Program-made: the position numbers and the translations under genes
In this document: positions 41,077-49,090 of the stretch, one piece after another
Layout of the letters: each line of letters opens with the position of its first letter
Position numbering within the stretch: position 1 is the stretch's first letter
Notes under the pieces: generated by a model
Seen by the model: the letters and a program-made list of their open reading frames with translations, nothing else
Database searches by the model: none
Told to the model about the DNA's origin: nothing
Assembly: GCF_015057245.1 (NCBI RefSeq)
Contig: NZ_SVET01000005.1
Location: 124,001 to 188,000, forward strand
Direction of reading: 5' to 3'
DNA: 64,000 bases
Source of the DNA: Pseudobutyrivibrio ruminis
GTDB lineage: Bacteria; Bacillota; Clostridia; Lachnospirales; Lachnospiraceae

Positions 41077-41763
41077 ATGAAATTAGGAATTATTGGTGCT
41101 ATGCAGATTGAGATTGAGAATCTCAAGCCAAGCATTAAGAATCAAAAGACATCAACAATCAGTGGTGTAAACTTTATTGAAGGTGAAGTTAACGGCGTGC
41201 CTGTAGTTGCAGCAGTTAGTGGAATCGGTAAGGTATTCGCTGCTATTTGTACAGAGATTATGGTGCTTCACTTTGGAGTAGACCATGTAATCAATATCGG
41301 AGTAGCAGGTTCACTTGTACCTACACTTAAGGTACTTGATGTAGCAGTTGCAGAGTCAGCTGTTCAGCATGATATGAACACAACAGCAGTAGGTGATCCA
41401 TTAGGACTCATCTCTGGTATCAATGTAATCAACTTTGAAGCAGATGCCGATCTTAGAAAGAATGTTACAGATGTACTTTCTGCAAGAGGCATCAATTATG
41501 AGGTTGGTGTTATTGCTTCAGGAGATTTATTTGTAGATACAAACAAGCAGCGTGAGACAATCAGAAACAGATTCGATGCAATCGCAGCAGATATGGAAGG
41601 CGCAAGCATTGCTCAAACATGCTACGTAAACAAAGTGCCATTTACACTTATCCGTTCTATTTCAGATGCAGATGGAAGTGCAATGGATTACAATACATTT
41701 GCAGGTAAGGCTGCAGAGCAGTCAATTGCAATCGTTTTGGATGTAATTGAGAAACTTAAATAA
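41077..41763 (+). CDS. mtnN: 5'-methylthioadenosine/S-adenosylhomocysteine nucleosidase
   Basis: The product is 228 aa. Catalytic E12 (GAMQIEIE), the loop VSGIGKVFAA, INIGVAGSL, the substrate segment DMEGASIAQ and the catalytic Asp in SISDADG are present. It hydrolyses S-adenosylhomocysteine to S-ribosylhomocysteine, the LuxS substrate, and also salvages MTA. Adjacency to luxS gives a two-step methyl-cycle module. An AGGAGG site precedes the ATG. Confidence 0.95.
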   Translation: MKLGIIGAMQIEIENLKPSIKNQKTSTISGVNFIEGEVNGVPVVAAVSGIGKVFAAICTEIMVLHFGVDHVINIGVAGSLVPTLKVLDVAVAESAVQHDMNTTAVGDPLGLISGINVINFEADADLRKNVTDVLSARGINYEVGVIASGDLFVDTNKQRETIRNRFDAIAADMEGASIAQTCYVNKVPFTLIRSISDADGSAMDYNTFAGKAAEQSIAIVLDVIEKLK

Positions 41764-41778
41764 TACTGGCTATAATTT

Positions 41779-41818
41779 ATACCTATTACAGGAAGGAGAT
41801 TTTTTCTGTAATAGGTAT
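41779..41818. other. 13-bp inverted repeat between mtnN and the folT promoter
   Basis: ATACCTATTACAG (41779-41791) and CTGTAATAGGTAT (41806-41818) are perfect complements around a loop holding GGAAGGAGA and T6. The T-run is inside the loop, so it is not a typical terminator. Its end touches the -35 of the folT promoter. Confidence 0.4.
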
Positions 41819-41846
41819 TGCTATTTATGTGGAATACACATATAAT
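41818..41846 (+). promoter_or_regulatory. folT-folC promoter
   Basis: TTGCTA (41818-41823), 17 nt, TATAAT (41841-41846), about 25 nt before the riboswitch aptamer. Confidence 0.6.
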
Positions 41847-41867
41847 CTATGCAACTATTAACAAGAA

Positions 41868-41965
41868 ATGCAGAGTAGACTGTAAAGCGTTAAGTGCCGT
41901 TTGCACAGGGAGTTGGCAGATGGACGAAGGATTATCCGCGGTTTTATGGTCGCATCCCGCTGCTA
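41868..41965 (+). ncRNA. THF (tetrahydrofolate) riboswitch
   Basis: The segment holds the conserved pieces of the THF aptamer: GAGTAGAC (41873-41880), GCGTTAAGTG (41887-41896), GGGAGTTG, GAAGGAT, CCGCGGTTTTATGG (from 41936) and GCATCCCGCTGC (41952-41963), which pairs with GCAGAGT at the 5' end. It precedes a folate transporter and folylpolyglutamate synthase, the usual genes for this riboswitch. Downstream, TACACCT (41980-41986) can pair with AGGTGTA (42016-42022) over the folT Shine-Dalgarno, followed by T6. Confidence 0.88.
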
Positions 41966-42028
41966 CATACGAGGTTTATTACACCTTCATTGTAGACAAA
42001 AGGAGACTGCAAAGGAGGTGTATTTTTT

Positions 42029-42547
42029 ATGAAGAAACTAACTAACACAAAAACACTTACAGCTGCAGCCATGTTATCAGCACTAGGAATTGTACTGGGA
42101 TTTTTCAAAATACCAATCAATCAGCTGATAGAAATCAGATTTGGCGCTTTGCCAATTGAGATGGCAGGTCAGCTCTTTGGACCTGCTGTAGCAGGAGTTG
42201 TAGGAGGAATCACAGATATCGGAGGATATCTTGTAAAGCCAACTGGCCCATTCTTCCCAGGGTTCACATTTAGCAGTATCGTTGGTGGTATTATCTTTGG
42301 ACTAATGCTACACAACAAAAAGATTACATTCCTTAGAGTGCTTGCAACTCAGGTTGTTTACACTATAGTAGTTGGAATTATATTAAACAGCTACTGGCTG
42401 GACGTTTTATATTTCCAGAACGGTTATTTTGCAACAATCATGGCACGACTTCCAAAGGAGCTTATTATGATTCCTATCATGTCAGTGATTTATTATTCAA
42501 TCGTCAAAGCATTTGGCAGAACAAGAATAGGAGAATTCGCAAGATAA
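42029..42547 (+). CDS. folT: Folate ECF transporter S component FolT
   Basis: The product is 172 aa with about five or six transmembrane segments. LTAAAMLSALGIVLGFFKIP, IRFGALPIEMAG and GPAVAGVVGGITDIGGYLVK are typical of the FolT family. It binds folate and works with a shared ECF energising module (not in this window). Expression should be controlled by the THF riboswitch. The stop codon overlaps the folC start by 1 nt. Confidence 0.88.
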   Translation: MKKLTNTKTLTAAAMLSALGIVLGFFKIPINQLIEIRFGALPIEMAGQLFGPAVAGVVGGITDIGGYLVKPTGPFFPGFTFSSIVGGIIFGLMLHNKKITFLRVLATQVVYTIVVGIILNSYWLDVLYFQNGYFATIMARLPKELIMIPIMSVIYYSIVKAFGRTRIGEFAR

Positions 42548-43833
42548 TGAAGGAATATAGTTATTCTCAGGCAATAGACTTTTTCAAAAACATGCCCCAT
42601 TTTATTCCACCCAAGGGTGGAGGAGCCAAGAAGGATTATTTCTCTTTAGATGCAGAATTAATGCTTTTGGAAAAACTAGACAAGCCTCAGAATAAACTAA
42701 AATATGTCCATATAGCTGGAACAAATGGCAAAGGTTCCACGACATCATATTTAGCGAGTATTTTAAATGAGGCATCCGTTGTTACGGGTGCCTTTACTTC
42801 GCCATTTTTGTATAGATATAACGAAATGTTCAAAGTAAACGGCGAGGATATTTCGGATGCTGATTTTGCTGAGGTGTTCTCAGAAGTAAAGCCTGCCTAC
42901 GATGAACTTGCAGCAGATGGAGTCTTTGTTAGCGAATATGAATTTCTGACTGTTATGGCATTTATCTATTTTCTGAAAAAGGGCTGTGAGATTGTGCTCT
43001 TAGAAGTAAGCATGGGTGGCAGAATGGATACAACAAATGTAATACCGGCTCCACTTGTGTCTATCATCACACCGATAAGTTATGATCACATGACTATTCT
43101 TGGAAATACATTGACTGAGATAGCTACTGAAAAAGCTGGAATCATAAAAACAGGGACGGTAGTTGTAAGTGCTACCCAGGAGAGGGAAGTTCAGCTGGTA
43201 TTGAGAGATACTTGTAAGTCGAATGATAATGTCCCAATAGAGTTTGTGGAGCCTGCAAAGATTTTATCAAGAGATATCCACGGTCAGAAATTTACCGTAT
43301 CAGATGGAAGCCAATACGCAACTACGATGCTTGGCACATATCAGATAGATAATGCAGCAGTGGCCATTGCGGCAGCAAGAAAGCTTACGGAGAAGGGATA
43401 CCATATTACTGAGGAGTCCATAAGAAAAGGTATCGCAAATACGAAGTGGTTTGGGCGTTTCACATTGCTATCAGAGAACCCGCCTGTGGTGATTGATGGC
43501 GGACATAATCGCCAGGGAGCAAAGGTTTTACGAGAATCCTTGGAAACTTATTTCCCAGGTAAAAAGATAACGTTTGTGCTTGGAATACTTGCAGATAAAG
43601 AAGTGGATTTAATACTTGATACTCTTGCTCCAATTATGAAGAAGTGTTACACAGTGGCTGTGCCAAATCCAAGGACGATGAAGCCACAGGCGCTGGCGGG
43701 GATGATACAGGAAAGAGGAATTGAAGCCGAGCTTCTAGATTCAAAATCTACCATTGAAGACATAAAAAATCAGTCTGATGTTGTATGCTTAGCCGGTTCA
43801 CTATATTTAATCTCCCTATTTGATAAAGCCTAA
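42547..43833 (+). CDS. folC: Bifunctional folylpolyglutamate/dihydrofolate synthase
   Basis: The product is 428 aa. The P-loop GTNGKGSTTSYL lies near residue 58. The Mur-ligase-like motifs LEVSMGGRMDTTN, SYDHMTILGNTL and KAGIIKTG are present, and ADKEVDLILDTL lies in the C-terminal domain. It adds glutamates to folates and so traps folate imported by FolT. It is coupled to folT and is also under the THF riboswitch. Confidence 0.93.
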   Translation: MKEYSYSQAIDFFKNMPHFIPPKGGGAKKDYFSLDAELMLLEKLDKPQNKLKYVHIAGTNGKGSTTSYLASILNEASVVTGAFTSPFLYRYNEMFKVNGEDISDADFAEVFSEVKPAYDELAADGVFVSEYEFLTVMAFIYFLKKGCEIVLLEVSMGGRMDTTNVIPAPLVSIITPISYDHMTILGNTLTEIATEKAGIIKTGTVVVSATQEREVQLVLRDTCKSNDNVPIEFVEPAKILSRDIHGQKFTVSDGSQYATTMLGTYQIDNAAVAIAAARKLTEKGYHITEESIRKGIANTKWFGRFTLLSENPPVVIDGGHNRQGAKVLRESLETYFPGKKITFVLGILADKEVDLILDTLAPIMKKCYTVAVPNPRTMKPQALAGMIQERGIEAELLDSKSTIEDIKNQSDVVCLAGSLYLISLFDKA

Positions 43834-43869
43834 GGTTAGGTTGACACCACTAACCGGAAAACTTAAAAT
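43834..43869 (+). promoter_or_regulatory. Promoter of the phosphohexomutase gene with overlapping palindrome
   Basis: TTGACA (43841-43846), 17 nt, TAAAAT (43864-43869). GGTTAG (43834-43839) and CTAACC (43850-43855) flank the -35 box as an inverted repeat, which may be an operator. Confidence 0.7.
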
Positions 43870-43904
43870 TATAACAGTTAAGGACATATGGAGGAGAAAT
43901 AATT

Positions 43905-45587
43905 ATGTACAATGATGAATATAAGCGTTGGCTTGCAGCTGATCTTGATGATCCAGATTTAAAGCCAGAATTATTAAAAATTGAGGGGAATGACGAAGAA
44001 ATCAAAGACAGATTTGCAGTAGCACTTGCCTTTGGTACAGCAGGACTTCGTGGTGTGCTTGGCGCAGGTACAAACCGTATGAACGTTTACGTAGTTCGTC
44101 AGGCTACACAGGGACTTGCAAACTGGGTTAAGACTCAGGGCGGCAACCAGACAGTAGCAATTAGTTATGACTCTCGTATCAAGAGTGATGTTTTTGCAAA
44201 GACTGCAGCAGGTGTTCTTGCAGCCAATGGTATTAATGTTCGTATTTACGATGCACTTATGCCAGTTCCTGCACTTTCATTTGCTACACGCTACTATAAA
44301 TGCAATGCAGGTATTATGGTTACAGCATCTCATAACCCTGCTAAATACAATGGATACAAGGCATACGGTCCAGACGGATGCCAGATGACAGACGATGCAG
44401 CAGCTATCGTTTATGCAGAGATTCAAAAGACAGATATTCTTAATGGCGTTAAATACATGTCATTTGCAGAGGGTGTTGAAAAGGGACTTATTAAGTTCGT
44501 AGGTGATGACTGCAAGGATGCATTCTATGCAGCAATCGAAGACAGACAGGTTCGTCCAGGCCTTTGCAAGACAGCTGGCCTCAAGCTTGTTTACAGCCCA
44601 CTTAATGGCTCAGGCTTAGTTCCAGTTACACGCGTACTTAACGATATCGGTATCACAGATATCACAATCGTTCCAGAGCAGGAATATCCAAATGGATACT
44701 TCACAACATGCAGCTATCCAAACCCAGAAATCTTTGAAGCACTTGAGCTTGGTCTTGAGCTTGCAAAGAAAGAGGGAGCAGATTTAATGCTTGCTACTGA
44801 TCCAGATGCAGACCGTGTTGGTATTGCTATGAAGTGCCCAGATGGAAGCTATGAGCTTGTTTCTGGTAATGAAGTTGGTGTACTTCTTCTTGACTACATT
44901 GCAGCAGGACGTATCGAAAAGGGCACAATGCCAAAGAACCCTGTAGCAGTTAAGTCAATTGTTTCAACACCACTTGCTGATGCAGTTGCAGAGCACTATG
45001 GTGTAGAGCTTCGCTCAGTTCTTACAGGCTTCAAGTGGATTGGTGATCAGATTGCCGGTCTTGAGGCTGATGGCGAAGTAGATAGATTTATCTTCGGTTT
45101 CGAGGAGTCATACGGATACCTTGCAGGTCCTTATGTTCGTGATAAGGATGCAGTTATCGGTTCAATGCTTATCTGCGAAATGGCTGCTTACTATCGCAGC
45201 ATCGGCAGCTCTATCAAGCAGCGTCTTGAGGAGATTTATGCTGAGTATGGTCGTTACCTCAACAAGGTAGATTCATTTGAGTTCCCAGGCCTTTCAGGTA
45301 TGGACACAATGGCTGGTATCATGACATCACTTCGTGAGAATCCACCAAAGGATATCGCAGGTATCGCTGTTACAAAGGTTACAGACTACAAGAATACAGC
45401 AGAGACAGGACTTCCTTCTTCAAATGTTCTTATCTATGGCCTTGAGAATGGATGCACAGTTGTTGTACGCCCTTCAGGTACAGAGCCTAAGATTAAGACT
45501 TACTTCACAACAAAAGGAAAAGATCTCGCTGAAGCACAGGCAATGAAAGACAAGCTTGCTGATGCTTTAAAACCTTTATTTAAATAA
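43905..45587 (+). CDS. Phosphoglucomutase/phosphomannomutase
   Basis: The product is 560 aa. The active-site serine loop is TASHNP with S142, the metal loop is DPDADR, the sugar-binding loop is GFEESYG, and the C-terminal phosphate-binding loop is RPSGTEPKIK. The length and N-terminus (YKRWLAADLDDPDLKPELLK) match the alpha-phosphoglucomutase group PgcA of Firmicutes. It interconverts hexose 1- and 6-phosphates for glycogen and cell-wall precursors. It has its own promoter and is followed by a hairpin repeat. Confidence 0.92.
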   Translation: MYNDEYKRWLAADLDDPDLKPELLKIEGNDEEIKDRFAVALAFGTAGLRGVLGAGTNRMNVYVVRQATQGLANWVKTQGGNQTVAISYDSRIKSDVFAKTAAGVLAANGINVRIYDALMPVPALSFATRYYKCNAGIMVTASHNPAKYNGYKAYGPDGCQMTDDAAAIVYAEIQKTDILNGVKYMSFAEGVEKGLIKFVGDDCKDAFYAAIEDRQVRPGLCKTAGLKLVYSPLNGSGLVPVTRVLNDIGITDITIVPEQEYPNGYFTTCSYPNPEIFEALELGLELAKKEGADLMLATDPDADRVGIAMKCPDGSYELVSGNEVGVLLLDYIAAGRIEKGTMPKNPVAVKSIVSTPLADAVAEHYGVELRSVLTGFKWIGDQIAGLEADGEVDRFIFGFEESYGYLAGPYVRDKDAVIGSMLICEMAAYYRSIGSSIKQRLEEIYAEYGRYLNKVDSFEFPGLSGMDTMAGIMTSLRENPPKDIAGIAVTKVTDYKNTAETGLPSSNVLIYGLENGCTVVVRPSGTEPKIKTYFTTKGKDLAEAQAMKDKLADALKPLFK

Positions 45588-45602
45588 GACTAAAGACCTA
45601 CG

Positions 45603-45697
45603 AAAGTCCCAAGTTACGGCTACAAGCCTACTGATTTCTCCGCTCGGTGACATACCTCGCTTGAGAAATAGTAGAGCTTGATGCCTACTTGGGCTTT
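45603..45697. repeat. Dispersed long-hairpin repeat, copy 2 (inverted)
   Basis: The 95-nt segment runs from AAAGTCCCAAGT to ACTTGGGCTTT and forms a long imperfect hairpin containing GATTTCTCCGCTCGG and CTCGCTTGAGAAAT. Its reverse complement matches copy 1. The terminal stem followed by CTT could terminate transcription of the mutase gene. Confidence 0.7.
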
Positions 45698-45734
45698 CTT
45701 ATGTTGAGAAAATGTTAAAGGTAGATATTAAACT

Positions 45735-46469
45735 ATGGAGTATAAAGCTACTATCAATGGATACCAAGTAGAAGCGTATTATAGTGATGAAAATATTGAC
45801 GAGATATTTATACCTCTGCTACGAAAGCTTACCGCTATGCAGCAGGATAAGGGGCGGAGGATACTTGTGATGCTTGCAGCGCCTCCTGGTGCCGGCAAGA
45901 GTACGCTTCTTGATTTTCTGGAGTATTTGTCTAAGAATACAGATGGGGTGAAGGAAATCCAGACAATTGGAATGGATGGATTTCATCATTATCAGGACTA
46001 CTTACTTAGTCATGAAACTGTCAGAGATGGAAAGACAATCAAAATGGTGGAGATAAAGGGCGCGCCAATTACATTCGATTTGGATGCTCTTTCAAAGCGT
46101 GTTCAGCTAGTAGCCAGTGGCGAAAAATGTGGCTGGCCAACCTACGACAGAAATCTCCACAATCCCGTGGAAGACACAATCCAGATTGACTCAGATATAG
46201 TGCTTCTGGAAGGCAATTATCTTCTTTTGGATGAAGATGGTTGGAAGGACATTTCAAGTATGGCAGACTACACTATTTTCATTTCTGCAGATGAGGATAT
46301 GCTTCGAAGCAGATTGGTGGAGCGCAAAGCAAAGAACACTCCATTGGAAGCTGCAAAGAAGTTTGTAGAATACTCAGATATGCGCAATGCCCTAGAGGTT
46401 TTACACCATTCCAAGAAAGCAGACTTAAATCTGGAAATCCTAGAAAACAATGAGTATAAAGTAATTTAA
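45735..46469 (+). CDS. Uridine kinase/phosphoribulokinase-like P-loop kinase
   Basis: The product is 244 aa. Walker A APPGAGKST lies near residue 50, followed by GMDGFHHYQDYLL, a GAPITFDLDAL segment and LLEGNYLLLDEDGW. The FDxxAL and LLEGNYLL motifs match the bacterial PRK-like kinase group (YggC/FrcK-like, pantothenate kinase-like fold). The phosphate acceptor, perhaps a sugar or nucleoside, cannot be assigned. A strong terminator follows. Confidence 0.78.
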   Translation: MEYKATINGYQVEAYYSDENIDEIFIPLLRKLTAMQQDKGRRILVMLAAPPGAGKSTLLDFLEYLSKNTDGVKEIQTIGMDGFHHYQDYLLSHETVRDGKTIKMVEIKGAPITFDLDALSKRVQLVASGEKCGWPTYDRNLHNPVEDTIQIDSDIVLLEGNYLLLDEDGWKDISSMADYTIFISADEDMLRSRLVERKAKNTPLEAAKKFVEYSDMRNALEVLHHSKKADLNLEILENNEYKVI

Positions 46470-46481
46470 TAATTGAGTTTT

Positions 46482-46516
46482 TAGCTCATCCCTTATAAAA
46501 GGGGATGAGCTTTTTT
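46482..46516 (+). terminator. Intrinsic terminator after the kinase
   Basis: TAGCTCATCCC/GGGATGAGCT with a short loop is followed by T6. Confidence 0.85.
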
Positions 46517-46546
46517 ATGTTTGGGACAAATGTAAAACGGAAAATA

Positions 46547-46600
46547 TTTATCGCAAATCGATAAATAGTTGTTGCAAAACAAAAATAAGAGTGATATAAC
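46547..46600 (+). promoter_or_regulatory. Promoter and operator of the YoaS/YozG-like operon
   Basis: TTGCAA (46572-46577), 17 nt, TATAAC (46595-46600). A perfect 7-bp inverted repeat TTTATCG-CAAAT-CGATAAA (46547-46565) lies just upstream of the -35 box, a likely site for the small XRE-type regulator encoded in the operon. Confidence 0.65.
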
Positions 46601-46639
46601 AAAATTAAGTTAAGAAATGAAATGCATTGGAGGCATACA

Positions 46640-47116
46640 ATGAACAATAAATTAAATGTATTTGTAAAAAGGATTTTGGACATATGCTTTTTCATAGGAG
46701 CAGTGATGGAAGTGGCCGTTCCATTTGGTCTGAAATATGCAGTAAATCTTACAATTAAGATTCTTGGCGAGACAACAGAGTATGCAAAGATTTTAGAGCA
46801 TTATCCATATGCAGTTGTTTCCATTATGGTAGCTGGCGGCTCAGCACTTTTGATTCTGTTTGAGCTTAGAAAGATGATGAAAACTGTTATAGAGGATGAT
46901 TGCTTCGTAATGCAAAATGTTACTAGTCTTTACAAGATGGGAACATACGCATTTGTAATCACAGGAGTGAAGCTACTTCGTTGCTTCGTATATTTCACAC
47001 CTTCGGCTGTTGTTGTGGCAGGAGTATTCTTCTTTGCAGGATTATTCAGCAAGGTTTTAGCTCGAGTGTTTGAAAGAGCTGTTAGTTACAAGCAGGAAAA
47101 TGATTTAACTATATAG
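46640..47116 (+). CDS. DUF2975-type membrane protein (YoaS-like)
   Basis: The product is 158 aa with four hydrophobic helices. The start at 46640 (MNNKLNVFVKRILDICFFIG) follows TTGGAGG; an in-frame ATG at 46622 precedes that site. The segment ELRKMMKTVIEDDCFVMQNV with YKMGTYAFVITGVKLLR is typical of DUF2975 proteins. In Bacillus these pair with a small YozG-type regulator, as here (next gene). Function is unknown. Confidence 0.75.
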   Translation: MNNKLNVFVKRILDICFFIGAVMEVAVPFGLKYAVNLTIKILGETTEYAKILEHYPYAVVSIMVAGGSALLILFELRKMMKTVIEDDCFVMQNVTSLYKMGTYAFVITGVKLLRCFVYFTPSAVVVAGVFFFAGLFSKVLARVFERAVSYKQENDLTI

Positions 47117-47133
47117 AAAGCTCAGGTGAAAAT

Positions 47134-47346
47134 ATGATTGTAATAAATTTAGATGTCATGATGGCAAAAAGAAAAATTGGATTGACTGAGCTGGCAGGAA
47201 TAGTTGGAATCACAAATGCCAATCTTTCAATTCTAAAGAACAATAAGGCAAAGGCAGTTAGGCTGGAAACCTTGGATGCCATATGCAAAGCATTGGATTG
47301 CCAGCCGGGAGACATATTGGAATACGTTGTGGATGAGGAGGAATAG
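47134..47346 (+). CDS. YozG-like small XRE-family regulator
   Basis: The product is 70 aa, almost entirely one helix-turn-helix: MIVINLDVMMAKRKIGLTEL, then VGITNANLSILKNNKAKAVR and ICKALDCQPGDILEYV. This is the compact Cro/CI type called YozG in Bacillus, usually encoded beside a DUF2975 membrane protein. The inverted repeat at 46547-46565 is the likely operator. It starts 17 nt after the membrane gene and ends 2 nt before the next gene. Confidence 0.85.
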   Translation: MIVINLDVMMAKRKIGLTELAGIVGITNANLSILKNNKAKAVRLETLDAICKALDCQPGDILEYVVDEEE

Positions 47347-47348
47347 TT

Positions 47349-48899
47349 ATGGATAACACCGCTAGAGAAAATAATTATAATGAACCAAGTATGACAAATA
47401 TTGTTTTAGAAGCTCCAGTGCAAGCGCAGGTTAAAGGCGATGCAAAGAGCTTCAGAAAATATGGATTATTATCTCTTGTATTTGCTATCGTATATACGTT
47501 TTGCTTATACAAGAATAAATCGGGAATTACATATCCTATATTTATGGTCATAACATTTGGCTTAATATATGCAGTCAGAAAGTCAGATGATTTACCATTC
47601 CTGAAAGACAAAAATGGAAAAATAGGATTAAATCTATTTTATGTGATTTCATTGTTTTTGCTATCAGTTACAAAGTGCATGTTTACAAGCTATAGCATCC
47701 AGTGGCTTAGCGGATTGGCTATATTCCTTTTATTCTTTTCATTTATCATGCAGCTTTACATTGATACTACTGGCTGGGATATAGTTGGATGGCTTGGCGG
47801 AATCGCACTTACAATGATACGACCTATAGCAAACATTGCATGGCCATTTCAGGACTTTGCTCTTTTTGTAAAGGAAAGAGGCAGTGAGACAAGTAAAGAA
47901 AAAAAGAATGCTATTATGGCAGTTCTTATTGGACTTATTGTTGCAGTTCCGCTTCTTGCAGTGGTTGTTAGCTTGCTTGTGTCAGCAGATGCAGTGTTCA
48001 GCCGCATTTTAGAAAAAGTATTTGAGGGCATCCACCTACCAGATAACTTTGGAGACATTGTTGGAATAGTATTAACTTTGTGCATCTCATTTATTTGCGC
48101 ATATATAATTCCAAATTCCTTATATAAGAAGAAAATTGGAATTGGCCCAGCAAAACAGGGAAACATAAATCCACTTATCGCCATTACATTCACTGTTTTA
48201 CTTGGTTTAGTATATCTTCTTTTCTGCTTGATACAGGTATTATTCTTATTCACAGGAAGCATGACTTTACCAGCTGGATACACATACGCATCATATGCTC
48301 ACGAGGGATTCTACCAGTTGCTAGCAGTATGCTTGATTAACGTGGCGCTTGTGTCAGTTTGCTCAAGAATGTTTGCAAAGAATAAATTATTAACATGCAT
48401 TCTGTCTATCATCGGCATTTGCACATACATAATGATTGCATCTTCCGCTATGAGAATGATTCTATACATCGGAGCGTATACGCTTACATTCCTTAGATTG
48501 TTTGTACTTTGGTTCCTTTGTGTACTTAGCCTTTGGCTTGCATATTTGATTATTGGATTGTATAAATCAGATTTTCCAGTATTCAAAGCTGCCATGGTGA
48601 CAATCACAGTTGCTTACTTAGCATTTGCATTTGCTAATCCTGATTATCAGATAGCGAAATATGATTTGGCACATGCAGATATGTCTGATGATACAAGTAC
48701 ATATGGCTCAGTACAAAGATACATTGTATATAATTTATCATTGGATTCTATTCCTGCTATTGAATCAAATGAGCAGTTACTTAGTGAATACAATGATAAT
48801 ATCTACTTTGATCAGTGGGAAACTAATTATGAAGGCAGCATCAGAAAGTTCAACTATTCATATTGGAGAGCAGAAAAAGTATTTGAGGAAGAGAAATAG
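47349..48899 (+). CDS. DUF4173-type multi-pass membrane protein
   Basis: The product is 516 aa with about 12 hydrophobic helices and a C-terminal extracytoplasmic-looking region of about 80 residues (PDYQIAKYDLAHADMSDDTS onward). The overall layout and segments such as YGSVQRYIVYNLSLDSIPAI suggest the DUF4173/DUF4153 group, which lacks a known function. It follows the YozG-like gene by 2 nt and is coupled to it. Confidence 0.65.
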   Translation: MDNTARENNYNEPSMTNIVLEAPVQAQVKGDAKSFRKYGLLSLVFAIVYTFCLYKNKSGITYPIFMVITFGLIYAVRKSDDLPFLKDKNGKIGLNLFYVISLFLLSVTKCMFTSYSIQWLSGLAIFLLFFSFIMQLYIDTTGWDIVGWLGGIALTMIRPIANIAWPFQDFALFVKERGSETSKEKKNAIMAVLIGLIVAVPLLAVVVSLLVSADAVFSRILEKVFEGIHLPDNFGDIVGIVLTLCISFICAYIIPNSLYKKKIGIGPAKQGNINPLIAITFTVLLGLVYLLFCLIQVLFLFTGSMTLPAGYTYASYAHEGFYQLLAVCLINVALVSVCSRMFAKNKLLTCILSIIGICTYIMIASSAMRMILYIGAYTLTFLRLFVLWFLCVLSLWLAYLIIGLYKSDFPVFKAAMVTITVAYLAFAFANPDYQIAKYDLAHADMSDDTSTYGSVQRYIVYNLSLDSIPAIESNEQLLSEYNDNIYFDQWETNYEGSIRKFNYSYWRAEKVFEEEK

Positions 48900-48960
48900 G
48901 AAGAATCGATTAAGTATTCAAGGCCAAATATAATAATTAAATTTAGTGCAGTTTGTATAT

Positions 48961-48987
48961 TAAAATAAAAAAGCTTATACCCGATAT
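48961..48987 (+). promoter_or_regulatory. Sigma-28-like promoter upstream of the 49091 gene
   Basis: TAAA (48961-48964), exactly 15 nt, CCCGATAT (48980-48987): a full -35 match and 6 of 8 at the -10 of the FliA/SigD consensus. Confidence 0.55.
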
Positions 48988-49020
48988 TCTATACGTAACA
49001 GTTCAATAGGGAAGCTAAGG

Positions 49021-49070
49021 AAGGCGCTTATTTCAATGGAATGAAATTGAAATAAACGCCTTTTATTATT
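49021..49070 (+). promoter_or_regulatory. GGA-loop terminator-like leader hairpin
   Basis: AAGGCG and TTATTTCAAT (49021-49037) pair with ATTGAAATAA and CGCCTT (49046-49062), with one internal mismatch. The loop is GGAATGAA, and a T-rich tail follows. The Shine-Dalgarno CTGGAGGA lies directly after. The layout equals that at 23403-23449 and 27423-27470. Confidence 0.65.
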
Positions 49071-49090
49071 TTCCGACTGGAGGATTAGAG

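Noticed and set aside
41779..41818. mtnN terminator
   Set aside because: The 13-bp inverted repeat has its T-run inside the loop rather than after the stem, so it was listed as an unexplained inverted repeat instead.
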